A stretch of DNA of 64,000 nt from JAICUF01 sp038250675 (GTDB taxonomy: Bacteria; Gemmatimonadota; Gemmatimonadetes; Gemmatimonadales; GWC2-71-9). Under the pieces are notes generated by a model that ran no database searches, was not told the origin of the DNA, and was given only the letters and a program-made list of their open reading frames with translations. Made by a program: the position numbers and the translations under genes. Within the stretch, counting starts at the first letter, position 1. Each line of letters begins with the position of its first letter. The DNA lies in assembly GCA_038250675.1 (NCBI GenBank), contig JBBSCB010000007.1, positions 1 to 64,000 on the forward strand, read 5' to 3'. Of the stretch, positions 57,809-64,000 are shown piece by piece.

Positions 57809-58672
57809 CTATTCCTCGTGACGGCGGCGTTCGGTGCGACGGCGGACCGACAGCGGTCGGGTGATGCGGGAATCGGTGGCGTCCGCCAGCCGCTCGTCGG
57901 CCACCAGCTCGGCGGCGCCCGGCTGCATCAGCCCAAGCACCGTGGCACGGATGAGGCCAAACGCGATGTACGCCAGCCCCAGCGGAAAGAGAAAGGCCCG
58001 CGGGGCAAGGAGCGCACCGGCCAGAATGCCGAGATGCACCAGCAGCCCGAAGATTCCCTTGACGCTGCGGATGCCGATCGCCGGAAACCGGGGATACTTG
58101 ACGTTGCTCACCATGAGCACGGCCAGCAGCAGCATCAGCACCACGAGTCCCTGGTGCTGCAGGTCGAGGTAGGCCAGCGATCGCTGGTACCACTCGGTCT
58201 GGCTGAACGGGTAGTACGCGGCGATCGTCATGCCGGCGGACGGCGACGGCATGCCGGTGAACCAGTGGCTGTGGGGCTTGGCGGACGAGGTCACGTTGTA
58301 CCGCGCGAGGCGGAGCGCCACCGCGACCACGTAGATGTAGCAGAGGATCCAGGCGAAGCGCCCGGCCAGCGAGAACTCAAGAAAGTAGAGCAGGAGTGCG
58401 GGCGCGACGCCGAACGAGATGACGTCCACCAGCGAGTCGAGCTCGGCGCCGAACTTGGTGCCGGTATTGGAGAGCCGCGCCACCCGGCCGTCGAGCATGT
58501 CGAGCACGCCGGCAAAGATGATGAACCAGCCGGCCCACGTGAACTGGCCGTTGAACGCGTACACGATCGACCAGAACCCGAAGAACAGGTTGCCGAGCGT
58601 GAACGCGCTGGGCATGACGACGACCACGCGCCGAACCCCGCGCCGGTGGCGCTCTTCGCGCGGGGCGGTCAC
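57809..58672 (-). CDS. pssA: CDP-diacylglycerol-serine O-phosphatidyltransferase
   Basis: 287 residues with about seven to eight membrane helices. It forms phosphatidylserine from CDP-diacylglycerol and serine. The CDP-alcohol phosphatidyltransferase motif is complete: DGRVARLSNTGTKFGAELDS with the later Asp of LVDVISFG. A basic, soluble C-terminal tail follows (SVRRRTERRRHEE). GTG 58672 overlaps the psd stop by GTGA and is preferred to GTG 58681. Confidence 0.94.
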   Translation of the reverse strand: MTAPREERHRRGVRRVVVVMPSAFTLGNLFFGFWSIVYAFNGQFTWAGWFIIFAGVLDMLDGRVARLSNTGTKFGAELDSLVDVISFGVAPALLLYFLEFSLAGRFAWILCYIYVVAVALRLARYNVTSSAKPHSHWFTGMPSPSAGMTIAAYYPFSQTEWYQRSLAYLDLQHQGLVVLMLLLAVLMVSNVKYPRFPAIGIRSVKGIFGLLVHLGILAGALLAPRAFLFPLGLAYIAFGLIRATVLGLMQPGAAELVADERLADATDSRITRPLSVRRRTERRRHEE

Positions 58673-59298
58673 GCGGTCCACTCCGCGACGACGGTCTGGC
58701 CCACGCGGGTCCGGTCGCCCGGCGCCACGCGCACCCGGGTGCCTCGGGGGAGGTAGACGTCAACGCGGGATCCGAACCGGATCATGCCGAGCCGCTCGCC
58801 CTGGCGCACCACGGTGCCCACCGCGTGATCGGTGACGATCCGCCGCGCGACGAGGCCGGCGATCTGACGGAGGAGTACCTTGCCGTGCCGCGTCTCGAGG
58901 CCGATCGACGACTGCTCGTTGTCGAGACTCGCCTTGTCGGAGCCGGCGTGTCCAAACCGCCCCTGGTTGTAATGCCGATACGCCACGGTCCCGTCGCAGG
59001 GATACCGGTTCACGTGACAGTCGAACACGTTCATGAAGATCGACACCCGGATCGCGCGATCATCGAAGAACGCCGGCTCGTCGGTCTCCAGGACGCTCAC
59101 CACCTTGCCGTCCGCGGGTGCGATGAGCAGCTGGTCGCCGCGCGCGCCGGTGGGTTCCGGGTCGCGGAAGAAGGCCACCACCCAGACGGTGATCGGCAGC
59201 CAGATCACACAGGCCACCCACCAGCCCGCAAGCGCAAGGGCGGCGGCGATGACGATGGCGCCGGCGATGAACGGCCGGCCCTCGGGAGCGATGCGCAT
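58669..59298 (-). CDS. psd: Phosphatidylserine decarboxylase (small proenzyme)
   Basis: 209 residues, the short Psd type. Pyruvoyl enzyme that turns phosphatidylserine into phosphatidylethanolamine. Two N-terminal hydrophobic helices (residues about 9-42) precede the catalytic domain. The self-cleavage site is G176/S177 in MIRFGSRVDVYLP. Other blocks are APADGKVV and IFMNVFDCHVNR. ATG 59298 overlaps the purC TAA. Paired with pssA. Confidence 0.94.
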   Translation of the reverse strand: MRIAPEGRPFIAGAIVIAAALALAGWWVACVIWLPITVWVVAFFRDPEPTGARGDQLLIAPADGKVVSVLETDEPAFFDDRAIRVSIFMNVFDCHVNRYPCDGTVAYRHYNQGRFGHAGSDKASLDNEQSSIGLETRHGKVLLRQIAGLVARRIVTDHAVGTVVRQGERLGMIRFGSRVDVYLPRGTRVRVAPGDRTRVGQTVVAEWTA

Positions 59299-60218
59299 TA
59301 CGCCTCTTCCTCCAGCTCGGCGCCGGTCAGGCGTCGGTACGCATCCAGATAGCGCCGGCTCGTGGCGTCGACGACGTCCGGAGGCAGGGGCGGCGGCGGG
59401 GCGTCGCCAGTCCACGTCCCGCCCGCGCGAAGCGCCGCAAGGTAGTCGCGGAGCGGCTGCTTGTCGAAGCTCGGCTGCGGGTCGCCCGGCTGGTACGCAT
59501 CGGCCGGCCAGAAGCGGGACGAGTCGGGCGTCAGCAGTTCGTCGATGAGCCGGAGCCCGCCATCGCCGTCGATGCCGAACTCGAACTTGGTGTCGGCAAT
59601 GATGATCCCGCGGCCGGCGGCGTAGTCGCGGCCGGCGGCATAGACCGCGAAACTGGTCTCACGGAGCCGGGTCGCAAGCGTGGCACCGAGCGCGCCGGCC
59701 ACAGTCGCGAACGTGATATTCTCGTCGTGCCCACTCTCCGCCTTGGTGGCCGGTGAAAACAGCGCCGGGTCGAGGCGCGCGCTCTCGAGAAGTCCCGGCG
59801 TGAGCGGCGCGCCGGCCAGGGTGCCGTGCGCATGGTATTCCTTCCACGCCGATCCGCTCAGATACCCCCGCACGACGCATTCGAACGGGATCGGCTCGGC
59901 CCGTCGCACCAGCATCGTGCGCCCGGCGACGTCCTCACGGTGGCCGGCGAGCGCGGGCACCCGGGCCATCAGTTCGTCGGCGTCGGCAGTGACGAAGTGG
60001 GATGGGACGACGTCGGCCAGGAGCCGGAACCAGAATGCGCTGATCTGGGTCAGCACCTGGCCCTTCCGGGGAATCGGCTCGGCCATGACGACGTCAAACG
60101 CGCTTACCCGATCGCTGGCGACCAGCAGCAAATGCTCGTGATCCACCGCGTAGACTTCGCGCACCTTGCCGCGGCGAACCAGCGGCAGCGGCAGGGCGCT
60201 GGCGCGGAGCGTCTTCAT
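59298..60218 (-). CDS. purC: Phosphoribosylaminoimidazole-succinocarboxamide synthase
   Basis: 306 residues, the longer SAICAR synthetase type. It joins aspartate to CAIR using ATP. Motifs are LVRRGKVREVYAV, ASDRVSAFDVVM, VVRGYLSGSAWKEY, and the C-terminal IIIADTKFEFG with LTPDSSRFW and SFDKQPLRDYL. ATG 60218 overlaps the purB stop. Confidence 0.96.
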   Translation of the reverse strand: MKTLRASALPLPLVRRGKVREVYAVDHEHLLLVASDRVSAFDVVMAEPIPRKGQVLTQISAFWFRLLADVVPSHFVTADADELMARVPALAGHREDVAGRTMLVRRAEPIPFECVVRGYLSGSAWKEYHAHGTLAGAPLTPGLLESARLDPALFSPATKAESGHDENITFATVAGALGATLATRLRETSFAVYAAGRDYAAGRGIIIADTKFEFGIDGDGGLRLIDELLTPDSSRFWPADAYQPGDPQPSFDKQPLRDYLAALRAGGTWTGDAPPPPLPPDVVDATSRRYLDAYRRLTGAELEEEA

Positions 60219-61654
60219 ACCCGCACCTCCGCAGGGCCGGCGTCGGCGGCCAGCGCCCGGGCCCGGTCGAGCAGCGGACGGACGTAGCCATCGAGGAACT
60301 CGCCGACCTGTTCCGGCGCGCGACCGACGTAGCGTCCCGGGTCCAGCTCCGCGGCCAGCGCGGTGGCGGGCAGCCCGGCAAAGGCGGGATCGGCCGAGAG
60401 CCGCCGGATCAGGTCGTTGGGTGCGCCGCCGCTCACCGCCTGGGCCACGGCGAGACTGTGGCCCCGCACCACTTCGTGGAGCGTCTGTCGGTCACCGCCC
60501 GACTGTACGCCGGTCATCAGCCAGCGTTCCGTCGCCATGAACGGCATTTGGGCGGCCACGTGCCGCGCGATCACCGGCGCGCGCACCTCGAGCCCGGCAG
60601 CGATGTTCGTGGCCAGCACCAGGATCGCGTCGGTGCCGAGGAAGGCCTCGGGGAGCGTCAGGCGGCGGTTGGCGCTGTCGTCCAGCGTGCGCTCCAGCCA
60701 CTGGCTGGCCGCGGTGTGGGCGCCGTTCGCCTGCAGCGAGATCACGAACCGCGCGAGTGCGCCGATCCGCTCAGCCCGCATCGGGTTGCGCTTGTACGCC
60801 ATCGCGCTGGACCCGATCTGCTCGCTCTCGAACGGCTCCAGCAGCTCGCCCTCGTGCTGCAGCAGCCGCAGATCCACCGCCATCTTGGCCGCCGACTGCA
60901 CCACGCCGCTCAGCGCATCGAGGACCATGCTGTCGGTCTTGCGCGTGTAGGTCTGGCCGCTGACCGGGAACGCCGCCCGGAAGCCCAGCTTTTCCGTCAC
61001 TCGCTGGTCCAGCCGGCGCACCTTTTCATGATCGCCGCCGAACAGCTCCAGGAACGACGCCTGGGTTCCGGTCGTTCCCTTGCAGCCGCGGAATCGCAGC
61101 GACTCGATCCGGTGACACAGCTCCTCCACGTCCAGCGCGTAGTCCAGCATCCAGAGCGTCGCGCGCTTGCCGACCGTGGTGAGCTGGGCGGGCTGGAAGT
61201 GCGTATACGCCAGGCAGGGAAGCGCCGCGTGACGGCGGGCAAAGCCCTGCAGTGCCTCGAGGACCGCGATCAGCCGGCCGAGCAGCAGGCGCAGCCCGTC
61301 ACGGATGACGAGGAGGTCGGCGTTGTCGGCGACGAAGGCGCTCGTGGCGCCCAGGTGCAGGAACGGCCGGGCGGCCGGCGCCTGTTCGCCGAAGGCATGC
61401 ACGTGGGCCATGACGTCGTGCCGAAAACGACGCTCGAAAGCCGCGGCCGCCTCCAGATCGACGTCGTCCAGGTGGGTCCGCATCGCGTCGAGTGCTGCGT
61501 CGGGGATCTCGAGCCCGAGCTCCCGCTCCGCTTCGGCCAGCGCCAGCCAGAGGCGCCGCCAGAGCCCGATGCGGTGGCGCTCGCCCCACAGCGCCTGCAT
61601 GCCCGGCGAGGCGTATCGCGTTCCCAGCGGCGAACGATAGCGGTCGTCGGTCAT
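60215..61654 (-). CDS. purB: Adenylosuccinate lyase
   Basis: 479 residues. It cleaves SAICAR and adenylosuccinate to release fumarate. The fumarase-superfamily signature SSAMAYKRNPMRAERIG is intact, as are HLGATSAFVADN, YTHFQPAQLTTVGKRA and GTTGTQASFLELF. The sequence (SPLGTRYASPGMQALWGE) resembles the eukaryotic-like subtype. ATG 61654 shares a base with the upstream protease stop; a longer in-frame extension inside the protease gene is rejected. Confidence 0.95.
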   Translation of the reverse strand: MTDDRYRSPLGTRYASPGMQALWGERHRIGLWRRLWLALAEAERELGLEIPDAALDAMRTHLDDVDLEAAAAFERRFRHDVMAHVHAFGEQAPAARPFLHLGATSAFVADNADLLVIRDGLRLLLGRLIAVLEALQGFARRHAALPCLAYTHFQPAQLTTVGKRATLWMLDYALDVEELCHRIESLRFRGCKGTTGTQASFLELFGGDHEKVRRLDQRVTEKLGFRAAFPVSGQTYTRKTDSMVLDALSGVVQSAAKMAVDLRLLQHEGELLEPFESEQIGSSAMAYKRNPMRAERIGALARFVISLQANGAHTAASQWLERTLDDSANRRLTLPEAFLGTDAILVLATNIAAGLEVRAPVIARHVAAQMPFMATERWLMTGVQSGGDRQTLHEVVRGHSLAVAQAVSGGAPNDLIRRLSADPAFAGLPATALAAELDPGRYVGRAPEQVGEFLDGYVRPLLDRARALAADAGPAEVRV

Positions 61655-63069
61655 CAGAATGCCAGGTCGGTGGAGGTGTACTCGCCGCCGCGCTCGAACA
61701 CGAGGCGAAACCCCTGGCGCGGTGCCATGGACTTGAGCAGCGTCGCAAGCTCGGAGGCGCCGTGCACTCGCGTGCGGTTGACGCCGACGACCACGTCGCC
61801 CGCCTGCAGCCCGGTGGCCCGGGCCACCTCGGGCGTCAGCCGGAAGATGAGCGCGCCGTCGGTGCTGCGCAGCCCGCGCTCCGACTGGACCGCCGGCGTC
61901 ACGGTGATGAGCTGCAGGTCGCGGAGTACCGTGACCTTGGGCGCCGTGACGCTCGGCAGATCGCCGGTGACGATCGTTCGCTCGGCGACGGTGGTGCCGC
62001 GGCGCACGCTGACCGTGATCGCGTCGCCCACGTGCAGGTCGAGCTTGACGGCTTCCCAGTCCAGGTAGTTGCGCAGCGGTCGGCCGTTGGCTCCGGTCAG
62101 CACGTCGCCAGCGCGGATCCCGGCGCGGGCCGCCGGCCCATCGGCGGTCACGCCGGCGACCCGCACGCCGCCCTCGCTCTTCCAGTTGCGCATGCCGGAT
62201 GCGCCGACCACGTCGAGGCCGACCCACGCGCGCCGCACGCCGCCGTTCTTGATGATCTCGCTGGCCACGCGCACCGCGCGCTCGATCGGTATCGCAAAGC
62301 CGAGCCCGATGGAGCCGCCGGTGCTGGAAAAGATCGAGGAATTCACGCCGACGACTTCACCGAGCGCGTTGGTGAGCGGGCCGCCCGAGTTCCCGGGGTT
62401 GATGGCCGCGTCGGTCTGGATCATGTCGAGATACATCCCGGCCTGCTCACCGGAAGGCAGGATGTTGCGCTCCGTCGCGCTCACGACGCCGACCGTCACC
62501 GTGGGCTCGGCGTTGCCGAGCATGTAGGCGTAGGGATTGCCCAGCGCGACGACCCATTCGCCGGTCATCAGGTCGGTGCTCCGCCCGATGGTGGCCGTCG
62601 GGAGGCCGGTCCCGGCGATCCTGATCACGGCGATGTCGGTCGTGGGGTCCTCGCCCAGCAGCTTTCCCGGCAGATCGCGTCCGTCCGGCAGCGTCACGAC
62701 GATCGTCTCGGCGCCGGCCACCACATGCTGGTTGGTCACGATGATGCCGTCGGCGCGCAGGATGAAGCCGGTGCCGAAGCTCTCGACCACCTGCTCGGCG
62801 CCCCGGGGCACGAAGAACATGTCCCACGGCGTCCGCGGCGTGACCCGCTGGTGCGACGTCACGTTGATCGAGACTACCGAGGGCGCCACCCGGTCGGTGG
62901 CAGCCACGATCGCGGTGCGGCGGGTGTGGTCCAGGGTGGCTGAGGGTGCCACGGTCGGGACCGGGCGCTGGATGGCGCCGGCCGACGTGGTGCGGAGCTC
63001 CGGCGTGGCCGTGCGGCGGCACGCGGCCACGGCGACCAGCGCGGCGCCCAGCAGGACGCGCCGAAGCAT
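61654..63069 (-). CDS. DegQ/HtrA-type serine protease, lipoprotein
   Basis: 471 residues. Trypsin-like domain with catalytic triad H115 (VTNQHVV), D145 (DPTTDIAVIRI) and S228 (NPGNSGGPL), then two PDZ domains (AGVTADGPAARAGIRAGDVL, and FRLTPEVARATGLQAGDVVV). ATG 63069 gives a lipoprotein signal peptide with lipobox VAAC (Cys17), so the enzyme is probably membrane-anchored in the envelope. ATG 63114 would add 15 residues and overlap truA by 23 bp. A periplasmic quality-control role is inferred from the family. Confidence 0.92.
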   Translation of the reverse strand: MLRRVLLGAALVAVAACRRTATPELRTTSAGAIQRPVPTVAPSATLDHTRRTAIVAATDRVAPSVVSINVTSHQRVTPRTPWDMFFVPRGAEQVVESFGTGFILRADGIIVTNQHVVAGAETIVVTLPDGRDLPGKLLGEDPTTDIAVIRIAGTGLPTATIGRSTDLMTGEWVVALGNPYAYMLGNAEPTVTVGVVSATERNILPSGEQAGMYLDMIQTDAAINPGNSGGPLTNALGEVVGVNSSIFSSTGGSIGLGFAIPIERAVRVASEIIKNGGVRRAWVGLDVVGASGMRNWKSEGGVRVAGVTADGPAARAGIRAGDVLTGANGRPLRNYLDWEAVKLDLHVGDAITVSVRRGTTVAERTIVTGDLPSVTAPKVTVLRDLQLITVTPAVQSERGLRSTDGALIFRLTPEVARATGLQAGDVVVGVNRTRVHGASELATLLKSMAPRQGFRLVFERGGEYTSTDLAF

Positions 63070-63091
63070 CGGGTGCCCGAGGGTCGGCCGT

Positions 63092-63895
63092 TCAGCAGCG
63101 ATGCGATGCGTCATGCGTCTCCTCGGTCGGCCCGGGAAATGCCGACGCCGGGTACGTGGCGGCGACGAAGTAGAGTCCCTCCGGCGGTGCCGGAGCGCTC
63201 GTGCCCGCATTGTCGCGCGAGGCCAGGAGTTGCTCCATGTCGTCCGCCGGCCGGCGGCCGCGCGCGATATCCACCATCGTCCCGACGAGCATGCGCACCA
63301 TGTGATGCAGGAACCGGTCGCCCTCCACGCGGAACTCGTAGCCCCGGCCGGCCGGCCTGAGATGCCACTCCGCCACGCCCAGCCGGCAGTGGTAGTGCGG
63401 CTTCAACTGGCCCCGCGCCGCGAACGCCTCGAACTGGTGCTCGCCCTGGATGATGTCAGCCGCCGCGGTGAGGGTGGCGCCGTCCAGCGGACGGCAGAGC
63501 GGCCATTCATGGTGTCGCCGGAACGGCGACGCGGCGTCGTCATCGGTGCCCACCAGATATCGATAGCGGCGTGAGCGCGCCGATTTCCGGGCATGGAAGC
63601 CGTCATGGGCTCGCAGTACCGATCGGATCCGGCAGTCGTCCGGCAGCAGCGCGTTCATCGCGCGCCGCACGGAGACGGCATCCCAGCGGTCGGGCAGGGT
63701 GAAGCTGACGCCCATTCCCTCGGCGTGGACCCCCGCATCGGTGCGGCCGGCGCCGTGGGCCGTGATCCGCGTCCGGGTGAGCCGCTGGAGCACGCCTTCC
63801 ACCTCGCCCTGGACGGACCGACCGAGGGCCTGCCGCTGCCAGCCGACGAACCCGCCACCGTCGAACTGGAGCACTGCCAGAAAGGTCCGGCTCAT
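63092..63895 (-). CDS. truA: tRNA pseudouridine synthase A
   Basis: 267 residues. It makes pseudouridine at positions 38-40 of tRNA. The catalytic Asp is D53 in GAGRTDAGVHA. Other blocks are QFDGGGFVGWQRQ, DGFHARKSARSRRYRYLV and FLHHMVRMLVGTMVDI. ATG 63895 is favoured because it lies 8 nt after a good -10 element, which would make the mRNA leaderless. A longer in-frame start at 63976 runs over the promoter. It heads the 13-gene run that continues to ppdK. Confidence 0.94.
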   Translation of the reverse strand: MSRTFLAVLQFDGGGFVGWQRQALGRSVQGEVEGVLQRLTRTRITAHGAGRTDAGVHAEGMGVSFTLPDRWDAVSVRRAMNALLPDDCRIRSVLRAHDGFHARKSARSRRYRYLVGTDDDAASPFRRHHEWPLCRPLDGATLTAAADIIQGEHQFEAFAARGQLKPHYHCRLGVAEWHLRPAGRGYEFRVEGDRFLHHMVRMLVGTMVDIARGRRPADDMEQLLASRDNAGTSAPAPPEGLYFVAATYPASAFPGPTEETHDASHRC

Positions 63896-63902
63896 TGGGC
63901 GG

Positions 63903-63931
63903 AATCTAGCCGCCGCGGGCGGCGCTTTCAA
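63903..63931 (-). promoter_or_regulatory. Promoter for the truA-ppdK operon (leaderless)
   Basis: On the minus strand, TTGAAA (63931-63926), a 17-bp spacer, then TAGATT (63908-63903). Initiation 7 nt downstream is 63896, one base before the truA ATG. The spacer is a GC-rich inverted repeat (GCCGCCCGCGGCGGC). Nothing else is recognised between here and the window end. Confidence 0.6.
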
Positions 63932-64000
63932 GCCACGCAAATGCTTGTCGTAATTGACAAAAGCCCGTTCCGTCATGTACCCTACCCGACACTCTCGATC

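Noticed and set aside
1..64000. CRISPR arrays, insertion sequences, prophage or integrative elements
   Set aside because: No regularly spaced repeats, transposase motifs, integrases or attachment-site duplications were seen, including next to the tRNA and tmRNA genes.

Overview
The window is about 64 kb of GC-rich, gene-dense chromosome from a free-living bacterium. It carries core genes only: no insertion sequences, prophage or CRISPR arrays are visible. The gene set points to a diderm: RseP, a DegQ/HtrA-type lipoprotein, a BamE-like outer-membrane-assembly relative and phosphatidylethanolamine synthesis. High GC, frequent GTG starts, an archaeal-type prolyl-tRNA synthetase and a split acyl-CoA carboxylase would suit Gemmatimonadota, but that placement is an inference without database support.

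Layout. 0-4.6 kb: 3' part of recN, galK, tRNA-Leu(UAA), rfbB, then a minus-strand trio (DivK-like receiver, one-helix membrane protein, type IV prepilin-like protein). 4.7-8.6 kb: aroA-cmk-rpsA. 8.6-14.5 kb: acyl-CoA carboxylase locus (carboxyltransferase, unknown secreted protein, biotin carboxylase, an Fe-S RNA uracil methyltransferase, biotin carrier). 14.5-22.7 kb: rplM-rpsI, rpsB, then tsf-pyrH-frr-uppS-cdsA-dxr-rseP. 22.7-28.2 kb: rpsO, pnp, an M16 peptidase, ald, dut. 28.2-34.0 kb: mreBCD-mrdA-rodA. 34.1-43.0 kb: accD-folC, then hisS-proS-lysA-guaA and a GH43 enzyme. 43.0-46.7 kb: a PTS EIIA-like gene (minus) divergent from dus-larB-diguanylate cyclase. 46.7-47.1 kb: tmRNA with promoter and terminator. 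From 47.3 kb to the end every gene is on the minus strand: purK-purE, a lipoprotein, and a run of 13 tightly packed genes from truA (63.9 kb) to ppdK (49.8 kb). That run holds most of the de novo purine genes plus psd and pssA.

How genes work together. PurF, PurS/PurQ/PurL, PurK, PurE, PurC, PurB and GuaA cover much of the route to IMP and GMP. CdsA, PssA and Psd form the complete CDP-diacylglycerol to phosphatidylethanolamine branch. UppS, MreBCD, PBP2, RodA and LysA serve wall growth. Dxr feeds isoprenoids to UppS.

Themes worth attention. (1) An in-frame amber codon interrupts pnp 19 codons before the stop expected from the family. (2) Several operon heads (dus, the EIIA gene, truA, the carboxyltransferase gene) have promoter -10 elements only 6-8 nt before the ATG, which predicts leaderless mRNAs; rfbB begins 2 nt after a tRNA 3' end. 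(3) galK has no ATG, GTG or TTG start upstream of its first catalytic motif. (4) Small uncharacterised genes sit inside the purine operon. There is no gene-free stretch longer than 300 bases.
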